DNA of 64,000 bases from Oscillospiraceae bacterium (GTDB lineage: Bacteria; Bacillota; Clostridia; Oscillospirales; Ruminococcaceae), in assembly GCA_016281125.1 (NCBI GenBank), contig JAEEIA010000098.1, forward strand, positions 62,001 through 126,000. The letters run 5' to 3'. This document shows, piece by piece, positions 25,437 through 34,520 of this stretch (position 1 is its first letter; each line of letters starts with the position of its first letter). Below the pieces are notes generated by a model. The model did no database searches and was not told where the DNA came from. It worked only from the letters and a program-made list of their open reading frames with translations. The position numbers were made by a program, and so were the translations under genes.

Positions 25437-25465
25437 AGTATAGCACATTGTGAAAGATTTGTCAA
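25437..25465 (-). promoter_or_regulatory. promoter of amtB
   Basis: TTGACA (25460-25465) and TATACT (25437-25442) with 17 bases between, including TTTCACAATGTGC, which is identical in the glutamate synthase promoter. A CTGCATT/AATGCAG hairpin with TCGG-type loop at 25474-25491 sits just upstream, after the pntB stop. Confidence 0.85.
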
Positions 25466-25525
25466 GCCCTTTTCTGCATTTCGGAATGCAGCATAAAACT
25501 TTCTGCTCTGTTCAGACAAATTTGG

Positions 25526-26935
25526 TCATTTGTCGTCAAATTCACTGACCAGCGAGGAAACCGTCTGCTTCGCATCGCCGTAGATCATGACGGTGTTATC
25601 ATTCGTAAACAGCGGATTTTCGACGCCGGAGAAGCCCGTGCCCTTGCCGCGCTTTAAGACGAATACCGTGCGTGCCTCATAGGCATTGATGATCGGCATG
25701 CCGTAAAGCGGCGAGGACTCATCGTTCTGCGCTGCCGGATTGACAACGTCGTTTGCGCCGATGACGATTGCGACGTCGGTATTTGCCATCTGCGGATTCA
25801 TTTCATCCGCCGTTTTCAGCTGCTCATACGGCACATTGGCCTCAGCCAGCAGCACGTTCATGTGGCCGGGCATACGGCCCGCAACCGGATGAATCGCAAA
25901 GCTGACCTCTGCGCCGTTTTCTTCGAGCTTATCGCACAGCTCCTTGACGGCGTGCTGCGCCTGTGCAACCGCCATGCCGTAGCCGGGAATGAATACAACA
26001 GAAGAAGCCGCTTCCAGAATCAGGTAGGCATCCTCGACGGACATCGACTTCGGCTCCTTGCCGCTGCCTTCGCCGCCTTTTGCCTTCTTTGCGCCAAAGC
26101 TGCCGAACAGCAGCGAATACAGCGTGCGGTTCATCGCCTTGCACATGATCAGCGTCAGAATCAGACCGGACGTACCGACCAGACATCCCGAAACGACCAG
26201 CACGGAATTGTTCAGTGCCAGACCGGCAAATGCTGCGGCCAGACCGGAAAATGCATTCAGCAGGGAGATGATGACAGGCATATCGCCGCCGCCGATGGAA
26301 ACGACCATGGTAAAGCCGAGAATCAGGAATGCAGCCGTGACAGCGATAATGCCGATCAGTCCAAGCTGTGCATTGCTGCCGCTGAACGCATACAGGCAGG
26401 CGCCTGCAAGACCGACGACGGCCAGAACGGCATTCAGCGCATTCTTCGCCGGAATCGCCACGGATTTCTTGAACATTTTGCCGGAGAGCTTGCCCCAGGC
26501 GACCACGGAACCGGTAAACGCAATCGCACCGATTGCAACGGTCAGACCCATGGTAATGCCCTCAAACGGCTGCGCATCTGCGCCGACGGTACGGTAATTT
26601 GCATACTGTGCCAGTGCAACCAGCAGCGAGGAAAGGCCGCCGAAGCCGTTGAACAGTGCAACGAGCTGCGGCATTCCGGTCATTTCGACCTTTTTCGCCC
26701 AGACTGCGCCGATGATGCTGCCGACGGCCACAGCCACCGCAATCATCAGATAGCTTGTGAGACCCGCAGACATAACCTGCTTTTCAAACAGCACCGTGAC
26801 AACCGCAATCAGCATACCGACAGCGGAAAGTCCGTTGCCCTTTCTTGCGGTATCCGCCTTGCCGAGCAGCTTGATGCCGCGGATAAACAGCACCGCCGAC
26901 ACCATGTAGAGGACGGTAATCAAAACATCTCTCAC
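25526..26935 (-). CDS. pntB: NAD(P) transhydrogenase beta subunit
   Basis: 469 residues. The N-terminal half holds about eight or nine membrane helices (for example VGMLIAVVTVLFEKQVMSA) and the C-terminal third is the NADP(H)-binding domain III with VFIPGYGMAVAQAQHAVKEL and VIVIGANDVVNPAA. PntB works with PntAA and PntAB as a proton-translocating enzyme that exchanges hydride between NADH and NADPH; here it could supply NADPH for glutamate dehydrogenase or for glutamate synthase. Its start overlaps pntAB by four bases. It ends 34 bases before the hairpin that precedes the amtB promoter. Length matches the family. Confidence 0.93.
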   Translation of the reverse strand: MRDVLITVLYMVSAVLFIRGIKLLGKADTARKGNGLSAVGMLIAVVTVLFEKQVMSAGLTSYLMIAVAVAVGSIIGAVWAKKVEMTGMPQLVALFNGFGGLSSLLVALAQYANYRTVGADAQPFEGITMGLTVAIGAIAFTGSVVAWGKLSGKMFKKSVAIPAKNALNAVLAVVGLAGACLYAFSGSNAQLGLIGIIAVTAAFLILGFTMVVSIGGGDMPVIISLLNAFSGLAAAFAGLALNNSVLVVSGCLVGTSGLILTLIMCKAMNRTLYSLLFGSFGAKKAKGGEGSGKEPKSMSVEDAYLILEAASSVVFIPGYGMAVAQAQHAVKELCDKLEENGAEVSFAIHPVAGRMPGHMNVLLAEANVPYEQLKTADEMNPQMANTDVAIVIGANDVVNPAAQNDESSPLYGMPIINAYEARTVFVLKRGKGTGFSGVENPLFTNDNTVMIYGDAKQTVSSLVSEFDDK

Positions 26936-27237
26936 TTTTTATTGTCCCCCTTCTTCTTGAACATCCCGAGCATTCTGTCCGTGACGAGATAGCCGCCGAC
27001 CACATTGATTGCCGCCAGTACAATCGCAATCACGCCGAAAATCATTCCGAGCGTGCTGCTCGGTGCCAGCACGGCAACCGCCGTTGCGGACATTGCGCCG
27101 ACGACCGTGATGCCGGAGATTGCGTTCGTACCGGACATCAGCGGGGTGTGCAGCTGCGAGGGAACCTTCGAGATCAGCTCAACGCCGAGAAAACCGGCGA
27201 TGACAAAAACAAAAATAAGCAGCATGATTTCGTGCAT
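26932..27237 (-). CDS. pntAB: NAD(P) transhydrogenase alpha subunit, membrane part
   Basis: 101 residues with three hydrophobic helices (LLIFVFVIAGFLGVELI, the LMSGTNAISGITVVGAM region, and IFGVIAIVLAAINVVGGYLV) ending in a basic tail. This is the short membrane segment that in E. coli forms the C-terminal end of PntA but is a separate protein in many other bacteria. GTNAISGI is the family hallmark. The gene starts one base after the pntAA stop and overlaps pntB by four bases, so the three are translated as one unit. Confidence 0.92.
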   Translation of the reverse strand: MHEIMLLIFVFVIAGFLGVELISKVPSQLHTPLMSGTNAISGITVVGAMSATAVAVLAPSSTLGMIFGVIAIVLAAINVVGGYLVTDRMLGMFKKKGDNKK

Positions 27238-27238
27238 A

Positions 27239-28363
27239 TTATGCCTCCTTGAACCGGTCGTGGATGATCTTTCCGCCCTTTGTCAGCAGACAGCCGCGCA
27301 TGATCTCATCCTCGAGATTGACCTTGAATTCCTTTGCTTCCTTATCATAGAAATGCGTGAGAAATGCAGTGAAGTTGCCCGAAAGCATCTTCGATGCATC
27401 AAACGGCACCTGACGCTCCAGGAAATCGCCGGACATGATGATGACACCGTTGTCCGTGACGACCTCCTCAAACAGCTTCGAGCCCTCGACATTGCCGCCG
27501 GTCGAAACAGCCATATCGACGATAATCGAACCCGGCTGCATCCGGTCAATGACGTCCTTGCCGATGAGGCGCGGCGCTTTTCTGCCGAACACCTTTGCCG
27601 TGGTGATTACGATGTTGGAGCGCTCGCAGACCTTGGCCTGTGCTTCCTGCTGCTTTTTGATCTGCTCCGGCGTCAGTTCCTTCGCATAGCCCTGATCGGT
27701 CTGTCCCATTTCGCCGAGGTCGATCTTGACAAAGCTCGCGCCGAGCGATTTGACCTGCTCCTCCACGACCGGACGGGTATCAAACGCATCCACTCTTGCG
27801 CCCAGACGCTTTGCGGTCGCAATCGCCTGCAAGCCCGCAACGCCGACGCCGATGATAAACACACGCGCCGGATTGATCGTACCGGACGGCGTCACCATCA
27901 TCGGCAGGATCTTCGGAAGGCGCGCCGCCGCGTTGACGACTGCAACATAACCGGCCAGCGAGGTCTGCGAGGACTGCACATCCATTTTCTGTGCAAGCGT
28001 GGTGCGCGGGATCATTTCCAGCGACACCGCCTGAATCCCCTTCTGCGCAAATTCTTTCAGCAGCGCTTTTTCGTTGAACGGATCCAGATAACTGAGGTGC
28101 AGCGTATCCGGTTTCAGCCCGTCTGCACCGGCCGGCTTCAGAATGCGCAGAACGATTTCGGAATCGTAGCCCTGCTCCTCCTTATCGATCAGCACGGCAC
28201 CGGCTTTTTCATAGGCCGCATCGGAAAAGCCGCTTTTCGTTCCTGCGCCGCGGACGACCTTGAACGAAAAGCCCATAGCGGTGAGCTTTTTGATATCGTC
28301 GGGGATCAGCGCGACTCTTGTTTCACGCGGATCGGTTTCCCGACAGACGAGTACAGATTTCAT
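27239..28363 (-). CDS. pntAA: NAD(P) transhydrogenase alpha subunit, NAD-binding part
   Basis: 374 residues, soluble domain I of transhydrogenase. It has the alanine-dehydrogenase-like fold with RETRVALIPDDI at the N-terminus, the mobile-loop region, and the NAD motif VFIIGVGVAGLQAIATAKRLG at its centre, followed by DTRPVVEEQVKSLGA. It binds NADH and passes hydride to the NADP site on PntB while protons cross the membrane domain. GAGGAG precedes the ATG. The alternative, alanine dehydrogenase, is excluded by the downstream pntAB and pntB genes. A small gene and gdhA lie immediately upstream on the same strand. Confidence 0.93.
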   Translation of the reverse strand: MKSVLVCRETDPRETRVALIPDDIKKLTAMGFSFKVVRGAGTKSGFSDAAYEKAGAVLIDKEEQGYDSEIVLRILKPAGADGLKPDTLHLSYLDPFNEKALLKEFAQKGIQAVSLEMIPRTTLAQKMDVQSSQTSLAGYVAVVNAAARLPKILPMMVTPSGTINPARVFIIGVGVAGLQAIATAKRLGARVDAFDTRPVVEEQVKSLGASFVKIDLGEMGQTDQGYAKELTPEQIKKQQEAQAKVCERSNIVITTAKVFGRKAPRLIGKDVIDRMQPGSIIVDMAVSTGGNVEGSKLFEEVVTDNGVIIMSGDFLERQVPFDASKMLSGNFTAFLTHFYDKEAKEFKVNLEDEIMRGCLLTKGGKIIHDRFKEA

Positions 28364-28404
28364 CTCATTCTCCTCTCAGATAACAATATCAGAAAACAGC
28401 AAGA

Positions 28405-28436
28405 GATACGCCCTCTCCTCTTTGAAAGGGCGTATC
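28405..28436 (-). terminator. hairpin between the small gene and pntAA (weak terminator or processing site)
   Basis: A ten-base perfect stem, GATACGCCCT (minus, 28427-28436) with 28405-28414, loop of 12. The trailing sequence (TCTTGCTGTTTTCTG) is only moderately T-rich, so it may attenuate rather than end transcription into pntAA. Confidence 0.5.
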
Positions 28437-28450
28437 CTTGAATTTATGTA

Positions 28451-28597
28451 TCAATCCCAGGTCTGCGTATCGCGGGAAAAATCACTTTCCTCCGCGACAG
28501 GCTGAAACGGGTTCGGCGCCGGGGTTTCGATCTGCATATCCGGCTGCTTCATCGGAAAACCCGTGAACGGAATGCAGTCCATATTCACTTTTTCCAT
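28451..28597 (-). CDS. 48-residue hypothetical protein
   Basis: An open frame of 48 codons beginning MEKVNMDCIPF and ending SRDTQTWD, with a strong GGAGGG ribosome site nine bases before the ATG. It is acidic, rich in Pro, Met and Gln, has one Cys and no membrane segment. It lies 74 bases after gdhA and before the hairpin that precedes pntAA, on the same strand, so it is probably co-transcribed with nitrogen and redox genes. I do not recognise it. The ribosome site and placement make it a real gene candidate despite its size. Confidence 0.55.
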   Translation of the reverse strand: MEKVNMDCIPFTGFPMKQPDMQIETPAPNPFQPVAEESDFSRDTQTWD

Positions 28598-28671
28598 CTG
28601 ATACCCTCCTCGGTATTCACAGAGCGCGTTTTCTTCTGATGCTTTCGCAAATCGGATGAAGCAACGCCCGC

Positions 28672-30030
<1,359 letters not shown>

Positions 30031-30062
30031 TCACCGGCAGAAGCCGATAAACTTGCATAATA

Positions 30063-30092
30063 ATCATATCGTATTTTCTGCGCGAAAGTCAA
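30063..30092 (-). promoter_or_regulatory. promoter of gdhA
   Basis: TTGACT (30087-30092) and TATGAT (30063-30068), 18 bases apart. The roughly 50-base leader holds a short CGGC/GCCG hairpin without a T tract. Confidence 0.65.
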
Positions 30093-30156
30093 CGAACATC
30101 CCCCTGTAAATATCCGACATTCGCCGGCATTTATCCGCGCACCGCCGGATTTGCCC

Positions 30157-30185
30157 TTGTGATGCGGCAGCGATTTCCGTATAAT
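30157..30185 (+). promoter_or_regulatory. promoter of the small receiver-like gene
   Basis: TTGTGA (30157-30162) and TATAAT (30180-30185) with a 17-base spacer, about 40 bases before the start codon. It is divergent to the gdhA promoter. Confidence 0.55.
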
Positions 30186-30224
30186 TGAACTGTTATTCTG
30201 AACAATCCGCAAGGGGAACTTTAC

Positions 30225-30569
30225 ATGAAACCGATTCAAATTCTGTCAGAATCCGCAGCCGTCGGAACGCGCCTCAAAGACATTCTGTATCAGGACGGCT
30301 TTTCAGACATCAAACTGTCCGATTTATCCGCAGTCCCGGATCTGCTGCCGGATGCAGTGCTGATTATCTACGCAAAATCGAATATTTCCGCGCTGATGCA
30401 CCAGCTTTCCCGCCGCGGCGGCAGCATCATTCTGCTGCTTAATCCCGACTGCTACGCGATGTATCTTGACCGGGCACGGCACTGCGGGATCACGCTGCTG
30501 CTGATGCCGGTCGCGCCCTTTACGCTTCTGGAGGCTGTTGAGGAGGCCGTCCGTCCGTCTGCTTCTTGA
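30225..30569 (+). CDS. stand-alone receiver-like protein lacking the phosphorylation site
   Basis: 114 residues with the alternating strand and helix pattern of a response-regulator receiver (KPIQILSESAAVGTRLKDIL, DAVLIIYAKSN, LLLMPVAPFTLLEAVEEAV), but the Asp expected at the end of the third strand is missing, and there is no output domain. It resembles the receiver half of ANTAR proteins such as the one at 41440. AGGGGA precedes the ATG. Its last 50 bases overlap the end of the convergent AraC-type regulator gene. It may be a pseudo-receiver partner in nitrogen control; that is inference. The family assignment is tentative. Confidence 0.5.
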   Translation: MKPIQILSESAAVGTRLKDILYQDGFSDIKLSDLSAVPDLLPDAVLIIYAKSNISALMHQLSRRGGSIILLLNPDCYAMYLDRARHCGITLLLMPVAPFTLLEAVEEAVRPSAS

Positions 30570-31320
30570 CGACAGAGGGCACGCAGCCCGTGTACTTTCT
30601 GAACACGCGCGTGAAATAATCGGGCGTGGAGAAGCCGAGCAGACGGCTGACCTCCAGCACCTTGAACTGCCCCGTTTCCAGCAGACGCCTTGCATAGCCG
30701 ATCTGGAAGCGCTTGTAGAAATCGCCGAACGTCATACAGAACTTGCTCTTGAAATATCTGCCGAAATAGTCGCGGTTGAAGCCGAAGTAATCCGCGGCCA
30801 GCTCGACCGTCGCGGTCTGATGCTCCATTTTTTGCAGGAATGCACTGAGCTTTTCCAGAATCGGCTGTAAATCCTCCGACTGCGGCAGGGCGGCCAGCGC
30901 CTGCTCCGCAGCAGTGCGGTATTCCGATTCAATGAGCTGCTCATGGATCATGGATGCTGCCCGCATCAGCGCGGAAATCAGATCCTCGGGCGGAATCGGC
31001 TCAGAAAGAAAATCAATCGCGCCGAGCAGAAAGCATTCGCGCATCCGCTGGGAATCGTCCTGCTCACTGATGATAATGGCAGGAATCCGCCGCTCGTTGC
31101 CGCCGGTCAGGCGCAGCAGCTTGGCTGCGATGTATTCCGGCGCACGGTTGATGCACAGGAGAATATCATACTGCCGGCTCAGTACCAGCCCGACCGCTTC
31201 ATTGAGGCTTGCTGTATACTTGCTGATCGCAAAATCGGTATCCTCCAGCACAGAAAAGAGGCTGTTCAGATTCTTTGCGGCATGCTCGCCGGAATCCGCA
31301 ACCAGAATATGCAGCTTCAT
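30520..31320 (-). CDS. AraC-family regulator with N-terminal receiver-like domain
   Basis: 266 residues. Residues 1-125 look like a receiver (LHILVADSGEHAAKN, PAIIISEQDDSQRM, GAIDFLSEPI), though the usual phospho-acceptor Asp is not evident in YDILLCINRAP. Residues 160-255 are an AraC-type double helix-turn-helix (LAADYFGFNRDYFGRYFKS and EVSRLLGFSTPDYFTRVFRK). It should bind DNA and regulate transcription. The ATG at 31320 has GGAGGG upstream and is preferred over 31338. Its leader carries a terminator overlapped by an AAAGGG hexaloop hairpin, tying it to the nitrogen regulon. No histidine kinase gene is adjacent. Confidence 0.82.
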   Translation of the reverse strand: MKLHILVADSGEHAAKNLNSLFSVLEDTDFAISKYTASLNEAVGLVLSRQYDILLCINRAPEYIAAKLLRLTGGNERRIPAIIISEQDDSQRMRECFLLGAIDFLSEPIPPEDLISALMRAASMIHEQLIESEYRTAAEQALAALPQSEDLQPILEKLSAFLQKMEHQTATVELAADYFGFNRDYFGRYFKSKFCMTFGDFYKRFQIGYARRLLETGQFKVLEVSRLLGFSTPDYFTRVFRKYTGCVPSVVKKQTDGRPPQQPPEA

Positions 31321-31344
31321 CTGAAACCCTCCTTTCATAAGTTC

Positions 31345-31388
31345 AAAAAAACAGGGCTGATCCGCCTTTTTTTCCAGCGGAACAGCCC
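31345..31388 (-). terminator. leader terminator of the AraC-type regulator gene
   Basis: On the minus strand GGGCTGTTCCGC (31377-31388) pairs with 31355-31366 with one mismatch, followed by TG and TTTTTTT. It lies between promoter and start codon. Confidence 0.75.
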
Positions 31389-31395
31389 CTTTGCT
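31384..31395 (-). promoter_or_regulatory. AANGGN hexaloop hairpin in the AraC-regulator leader (candidate ANTAR site)
   Basis: The minus strand reads AGC-AAAGGG-GCT, a three-base core stem that can extend outward with one mismatch and one G-U pair. Its 3' half is the 5' arm of the terminator at 31345-31388. Loop and placement match those of amtB. Confidence 0.58.
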
Positions 31396-31407
31396 TTCCT
31401 TGGCCTC

Positions 31408-31436
31408 ATTCTAGCACAATCCGTTTACAAAGTCAA
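31408..31436 (-). promoter_or_regulatory. promoter of the AraC-type regulator gene
   Basis: TTGACT (31431-31436) and TAGAAT (31408-31413) with 17 bases between and TGTGC before the -10, as in amtB, glutamate synthase and glnN. Between this promoter and the divergent one at 31797 about 360 bases hold no gene; a nine-base inverted repeat CTGCGCGGC occurs at 31514-31545. Confidence 0.7.
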
Positions 31437-31796
31437 TCATTCTGCGGATAGTTGTCTGTTTTTTTACGGGATAAGTCTGTACTTTGCTGTGAAGATATGC
31501 TCCGGAAACAATACTGCGCGGCAGCCTCAACAGCCCGCCGCGCAGCATTGCTTTGTAAGGATGATGGCAAAGGTTATGGAGAACCCTGCATCACGTTCAT
31601 CATAGCATAAAGTCCGGATCTGTGCAAGGCATCCTGCGGAAGAGGTCGGTAATATAACCGGAAACCGCGGGATTTTATATGGTTTTGCTGTCTGACGCAT
31701 TGTAAAAAAACGACAATTTTCTTTTCGCAGGGCACAGAATATTCTGGTTGCTGTTCCGAAATCGTGCGCCGGATGCGGAAAACTGTCCGCCGGATA

Positions 31797-31825
31797 TTGA
31801 CAAAGATTTCACAATGTGCTATAAT
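31797..31825 (+). promoter_or_regulatory. promoter of the glutamate synthase operon
   Basis: TTGACA (31797-31802) and TATAAT (31820-31825), 17-base spacer containing TTTCACAATGTGC, the same 13 bases as in the amtB promoter. Confidence 0.88.
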
Positions 31826-31837
31826 AGCGGCAATGAT

Positions 31838-31855
31838 ATGAACAAAGGCGTTCAT
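31838..31855 (+). promoter_or_regulatory. AANGGN hexaloop hairpin in the glutamate synthase leader (candidate ANTAR site)
   Basis: ATGAAC-AAAGGC-GTTCAT: a perfect six-base stem and a six-base loop with A1 and G4. It starts about six bases after the predicted transcription start and shares its loop and 3' arm with the terminator 5' arm. Confidence 0.75.
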
Positions 31856-31900
31856 TTGAGGTTCACAGGTCAAGTGCCCTCAGATGGACGCCTTTTCTTA
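31844..31900 (+). terminator. leader terminator of the glutamate synthase operon
   Basis: An 18-pair stem with a few G-U pairs, 31844-31861 with 31878-31895, followed by TCTTAT after a TTTT run. It ends about 20 bases before the first start codon. Confidence 0.8.
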
Positions 31901-31917
31901 TGTAAGGAGGAATTCAG

Positions 31918-33012
31918 ATGATCCCATTGGAAGGTCAGGTCCGCATTCCGTCCGGCTGTGCGGTTTCTGCGATGATCTCGCGCGACGGCAGACGCATGAA
32001 CGGCGAAAGCATCATCAAAAGCATGGTGCCGATGCACGACCGCTCAAACGGTCTGGGCGGCGGCTTCGCAGCCTACGGCATCTATCCGGAATACAAGGAA
32101 TTCTATGCGCTGCACATCTTTTTCAATAACAAGAGCGCACAGGCCGAATGTATGACGCTGCTGAAAGAGTACTTTGAGATTGTGCAGGACGAGCATATCA
32201 AGGTGCGCAAAATTCCGCAGATCACCGATGAGCCGATCATCCGGCGCGTGTTCGTCAGCCCGATGCAGTCCGTGCTGCGCCATTTGCAGATCGACGAAAA
32301 GGAGCTGGTCGTGCGCGTGGTCAACCAGATCAATGCGGATCCGACGGGCAGCTATGTGTTCTCCTGCGGCAAGAATATGGGCGCGTTCAAGGCGGTCGGC
32401 TTCCCGGAGGACGTCGGCCGGTACTACCGCTTAGAGGAATACGAGGCTTACAGCTGGACGGCACACGGCAGATACCCGACCAACACGCCCGGCTGGTGGG
32501 GCGGTGCGCATCCGTTCTGCATGCTCGATTATTCGATTGTCCACAACGGCGAAATCTCGTCCTATGACGCAAACCGCCGCTTCATTGAAATGTACGGCTA
32601 CAAATGTACCTTGCAGACCGATACCGAGGTCATCACCTATATCGCAGACTATCTGCTCAGACGTCAGGGCCTGACGCTTGACGAAATGGCTGCGGTCATC
32701 GCGGCGCCGTTCTGGTCCACGATTGAGGGCAAACCCGAAGCGGATAAGGAGAAGTACACCTATCTGCGGACGGTCTTTCCGAGCCTGCTGGTCACCGGCC
32801 CGTTCTCGATCATCCTCGGATTCGACGGCGGCCTGATGGCACTGAACGACCGCCTGAAGCTGCGCTCCATGGTAGTCGGCGAGCAGGACGATATGGTCTA
32901 TATTGCAAGTGAAGAAGCGGCAATCCGCGTGATGGCGCCTGATATCCGGAATATCTGGTCGCCTGCCGGCGGCGAGCCGGTCATTGTTCGGGTAAAGGAG
33001 GGAGCATTTTGA
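31918..33012 (+). CDS. glutamate synthase, class II glutamine amidotransferase subunit (archaeal-type split GOGAT)
   Basis: 364 residues matching the separate glutaminase subunit of archaeal-type glutamate synthase. SGCAVSAMISRDG places the nucleophile Cys at residue 14, so 13 residues must be removed to free it. MHDRSNGLGGGFAAYGIY, WTAHGRYPTN, HNGEISSYDANR and QTDTEV are the glutamine-binding blocks. It releases ammonia from glutamine for transfer to 2-oxoglutarate on the FMN subunit. AAGGAGG precedes the start. It is the first gene of a five-gene GOGAT operon under a leader terminator; its stop overlaps the next gene by four bases. Confidence 0.9.
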   Translation: MIPLEGQVRIPSGCAVSAMISRDGRRMNGESIIKSMVPMHDRSNGLGGGFAAYGIYPEYKEFYALHIFFNNKSAQAECMTLLKEYFEIVQDEHIKVRKIPQITDEPIIRRVFVSPMQSVLRHLQIDEKELVVRVVNQINADPTGSYVFSCGKNMGAFKAVGFPEDVGRYYRLEEYEAYSWTAHGRYPTNTPGWWGGAHPFCMLDYSIVHNGEISSYDANRRFIEMYGYKCTLQTDTEVITYIADYLLRRQGLTLDEMAAVIAAPFWSTIEGKPEADKEKYTYLRTVFPSLLVTGPFSIILGFDGGLMALNDRLKLRSMVVGEQDDMVYIASEEAAIRVMAPDIRNIWSPAGGEPVIVRVKEGAF

Positions 33013-34505
33013 ATTTCTATCCGGAATTTGAGGTTGTGCGCAATGACAGCCGGTGTATCCGCTGCCGCGTCTGCGAACGGCAGTGCGCCAATGAAGTGCA
33101 TTGGTTTGACGAGGACGGCAAGGTCATGCTCTCCGATGAATCGAAATGCGTGAACTGCCAGCGCTGTGTGACGCTGTGTCCGACCAGGGCGCTGAAAATC
33201 GTCAAGAGTGACTGCCGTCTGCGCGAAAACGCAAACTACTCCGATCAGACGATCAAGGAAATCTACCGCCAGGCGGAAACCGGCGGCGTGCTGCTCTCGT
33301 CGATGGGCAATCCGAATCCGCTGCCTGTCTACTGGGACAAGATTCTGATTAACGCCTCTCAGGTGACAAACCCGCCGATTGATCCGCTGCGTGAGCCGAT
33401 GGAAACGCGCGTGTTCCTCGGCAAGAAGCCGGATCACATCACACGGAATGCGGACGGCTCTCTGGATACCAAGCTCGCGCCGCAGCTTTCGCTCAGCATG
33501 CCGGTCATGTTCTCGGCCATGAGCTACGGCTCCATCAGCTACAATGCACATGCATCGCTCGCAAGAGCGGCAACTGCGCTCGGCATCTACTACAACACCG
33601 GCGAGGGCGGTCTGCACGAGGATTTCTACCAGTACGGAAAGAATACGATTGTGCAGGTCGCGTCCGGACGCTTCGGCGTGCATAAGGATTACCTCGAAGC
33701 CGGTGCGGCAATCGAAATCAAGATGGGACAGGGCGCAAAGCCGGGTATCGGCGGACATCTGCCGGGTACCAAGGCGGTCGGCGACGTTTCCAAGACGCGC
33801 ATGATTCCCGAGGGCAGCGATGCCATCTCCCCTGCCCCGCATCACGATATTTATTCGATTGAGGATCTGCGGCAGCTTGTGTACTCACTGAAAGAGGCAA
33901 CGGAATACCGTCTGCCGGTCATCGTCAAGGTCGCGGCGGTGCATAATATTGCGGCGATTGCAAGCGGCATTGCGCGTTCCGGTGCGGATATTATCGCAAT
34001 CGACGGCTTCCGCGGCGGTACCGGTGCGGCGCCGACCAGAATCCGCGACAACGTCGGCATTCCGATTGAGCTGGCGCTTGCGGCGGTCGATAAGCGGCTG
34101 CGCGATGAGGGCATCCGCAACAATGTTTCGATCATCTGCGGCGGCTCGGTGCGCTCGGCGGCGGATGTGGTCAAGGCGATTGCACTCGGTGCGGATGCGT
34201 GCTACATCGCAACGGCGGCATGTCTTGCAATGGGATGTCACCTCTGCCGGAGCTGCCATACCGGCAAGTGCAACTGGGGCATCGCAACGCAGCGCCCCGA
34301 TCTTGTCAAGCGCCTGAATCCGGATATCGGTTCGCAGCGGCTGATCAATCTGATGGACGCATGGCGGCATGAAATCAAGGAGCTGATGGGCGGCATGGGC
34401 ATCAATTCGATTGAAGCGCTGCGCGGAAACCGCCTGATGCTGCGCGGTGTCGGTCTGACTGAAAAAGAGCTTGAGATCCTCGGTATCTCTCATGCGGGCG
34501 AGTAA
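33009..34505 (+). CDS. glutamate synthase, FMN-binding synthase subunit with ferredoxin domain
   Basis: 498 residues. Residues 10-65 hold two [4Fe-4S] motifs (CIRCRVCERQC and CVNCQRCVTLCP). The rest is the glutamate synthase central (beta/alpha)8 domain with SAMSYGSISYNAHASLARAA, GEGGLHED, GQGAKPGIGGHLPG, DGFRGGTGAAPT and the Fe-S loop CHLCRSCHTGKC. It forms glutamate from 2-oxoglutarate and glutamine-derived ammonia with electrons passed through the Fe-S clusters. It needs the glutaminase (upstream), the GXGXG protein (downstream) and an electron donor. The N-terminal ferredoxin domain is typical of the archaeal-type enzyme. Confidence 0.93.
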   Translation: MNFYPEFEVVRNDSRCIRCRVCERQCANEVHWFDEDGKVMLSDESKCVNCQRCVTLCPTRALKIVKSDCRLRENANYSDQTIKEIYRQAETGGVLLSSMGNPNPLPVYWDKILINASQVTNPPIDPLREPMETRVFLGKKPDHITRNADGSLDTKLAPQLSLSMPVMFSAMSYGSISYNAHASLARAATALGIYYNTGEGGLHEDFYQYGKNTIVQVASGRFGVHKDYLEAGAAIEIKMGQGAKPGIGGHLPGTKAVGDVSKTRMIPEGSDAISPAPHHDIYSIEDLRQLVYSLKEATEYRLPVIVKVAAVHNIAAIASGIARSGADIIAIDGFRGGTGAAPTRIRDNVGIPIELALAAVDKRLRDEGIRNNVSIICGGSVRSAADVVKAIALGADACYIATAACLAMGCHLCRSCHTGKCNWGIATQRPDLVKRLNPDIGSQRLINLMDAWRHEIKELMGGMGINSIEALRGNRLMLRGVGLTEKELEILGISHAGE

Positions 34506-34520
34506 GGCGGGGTGTAAAGT

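Noticed and set aside
31574-31873. 99-codon minus-strand frame between the AraC regulator and GOGAT
   Set aside because: It runs antisense through the GOGAT promoter and leader hairpins and has no ribosome site.
31855-31890. Second hexaloop hairpin (P2) in the GOGAT leader
   Set aside because: The only candidate loop closed by CAC/GTG has seven bases (AGGTCAA) and does not fit the A1/G4 rule.
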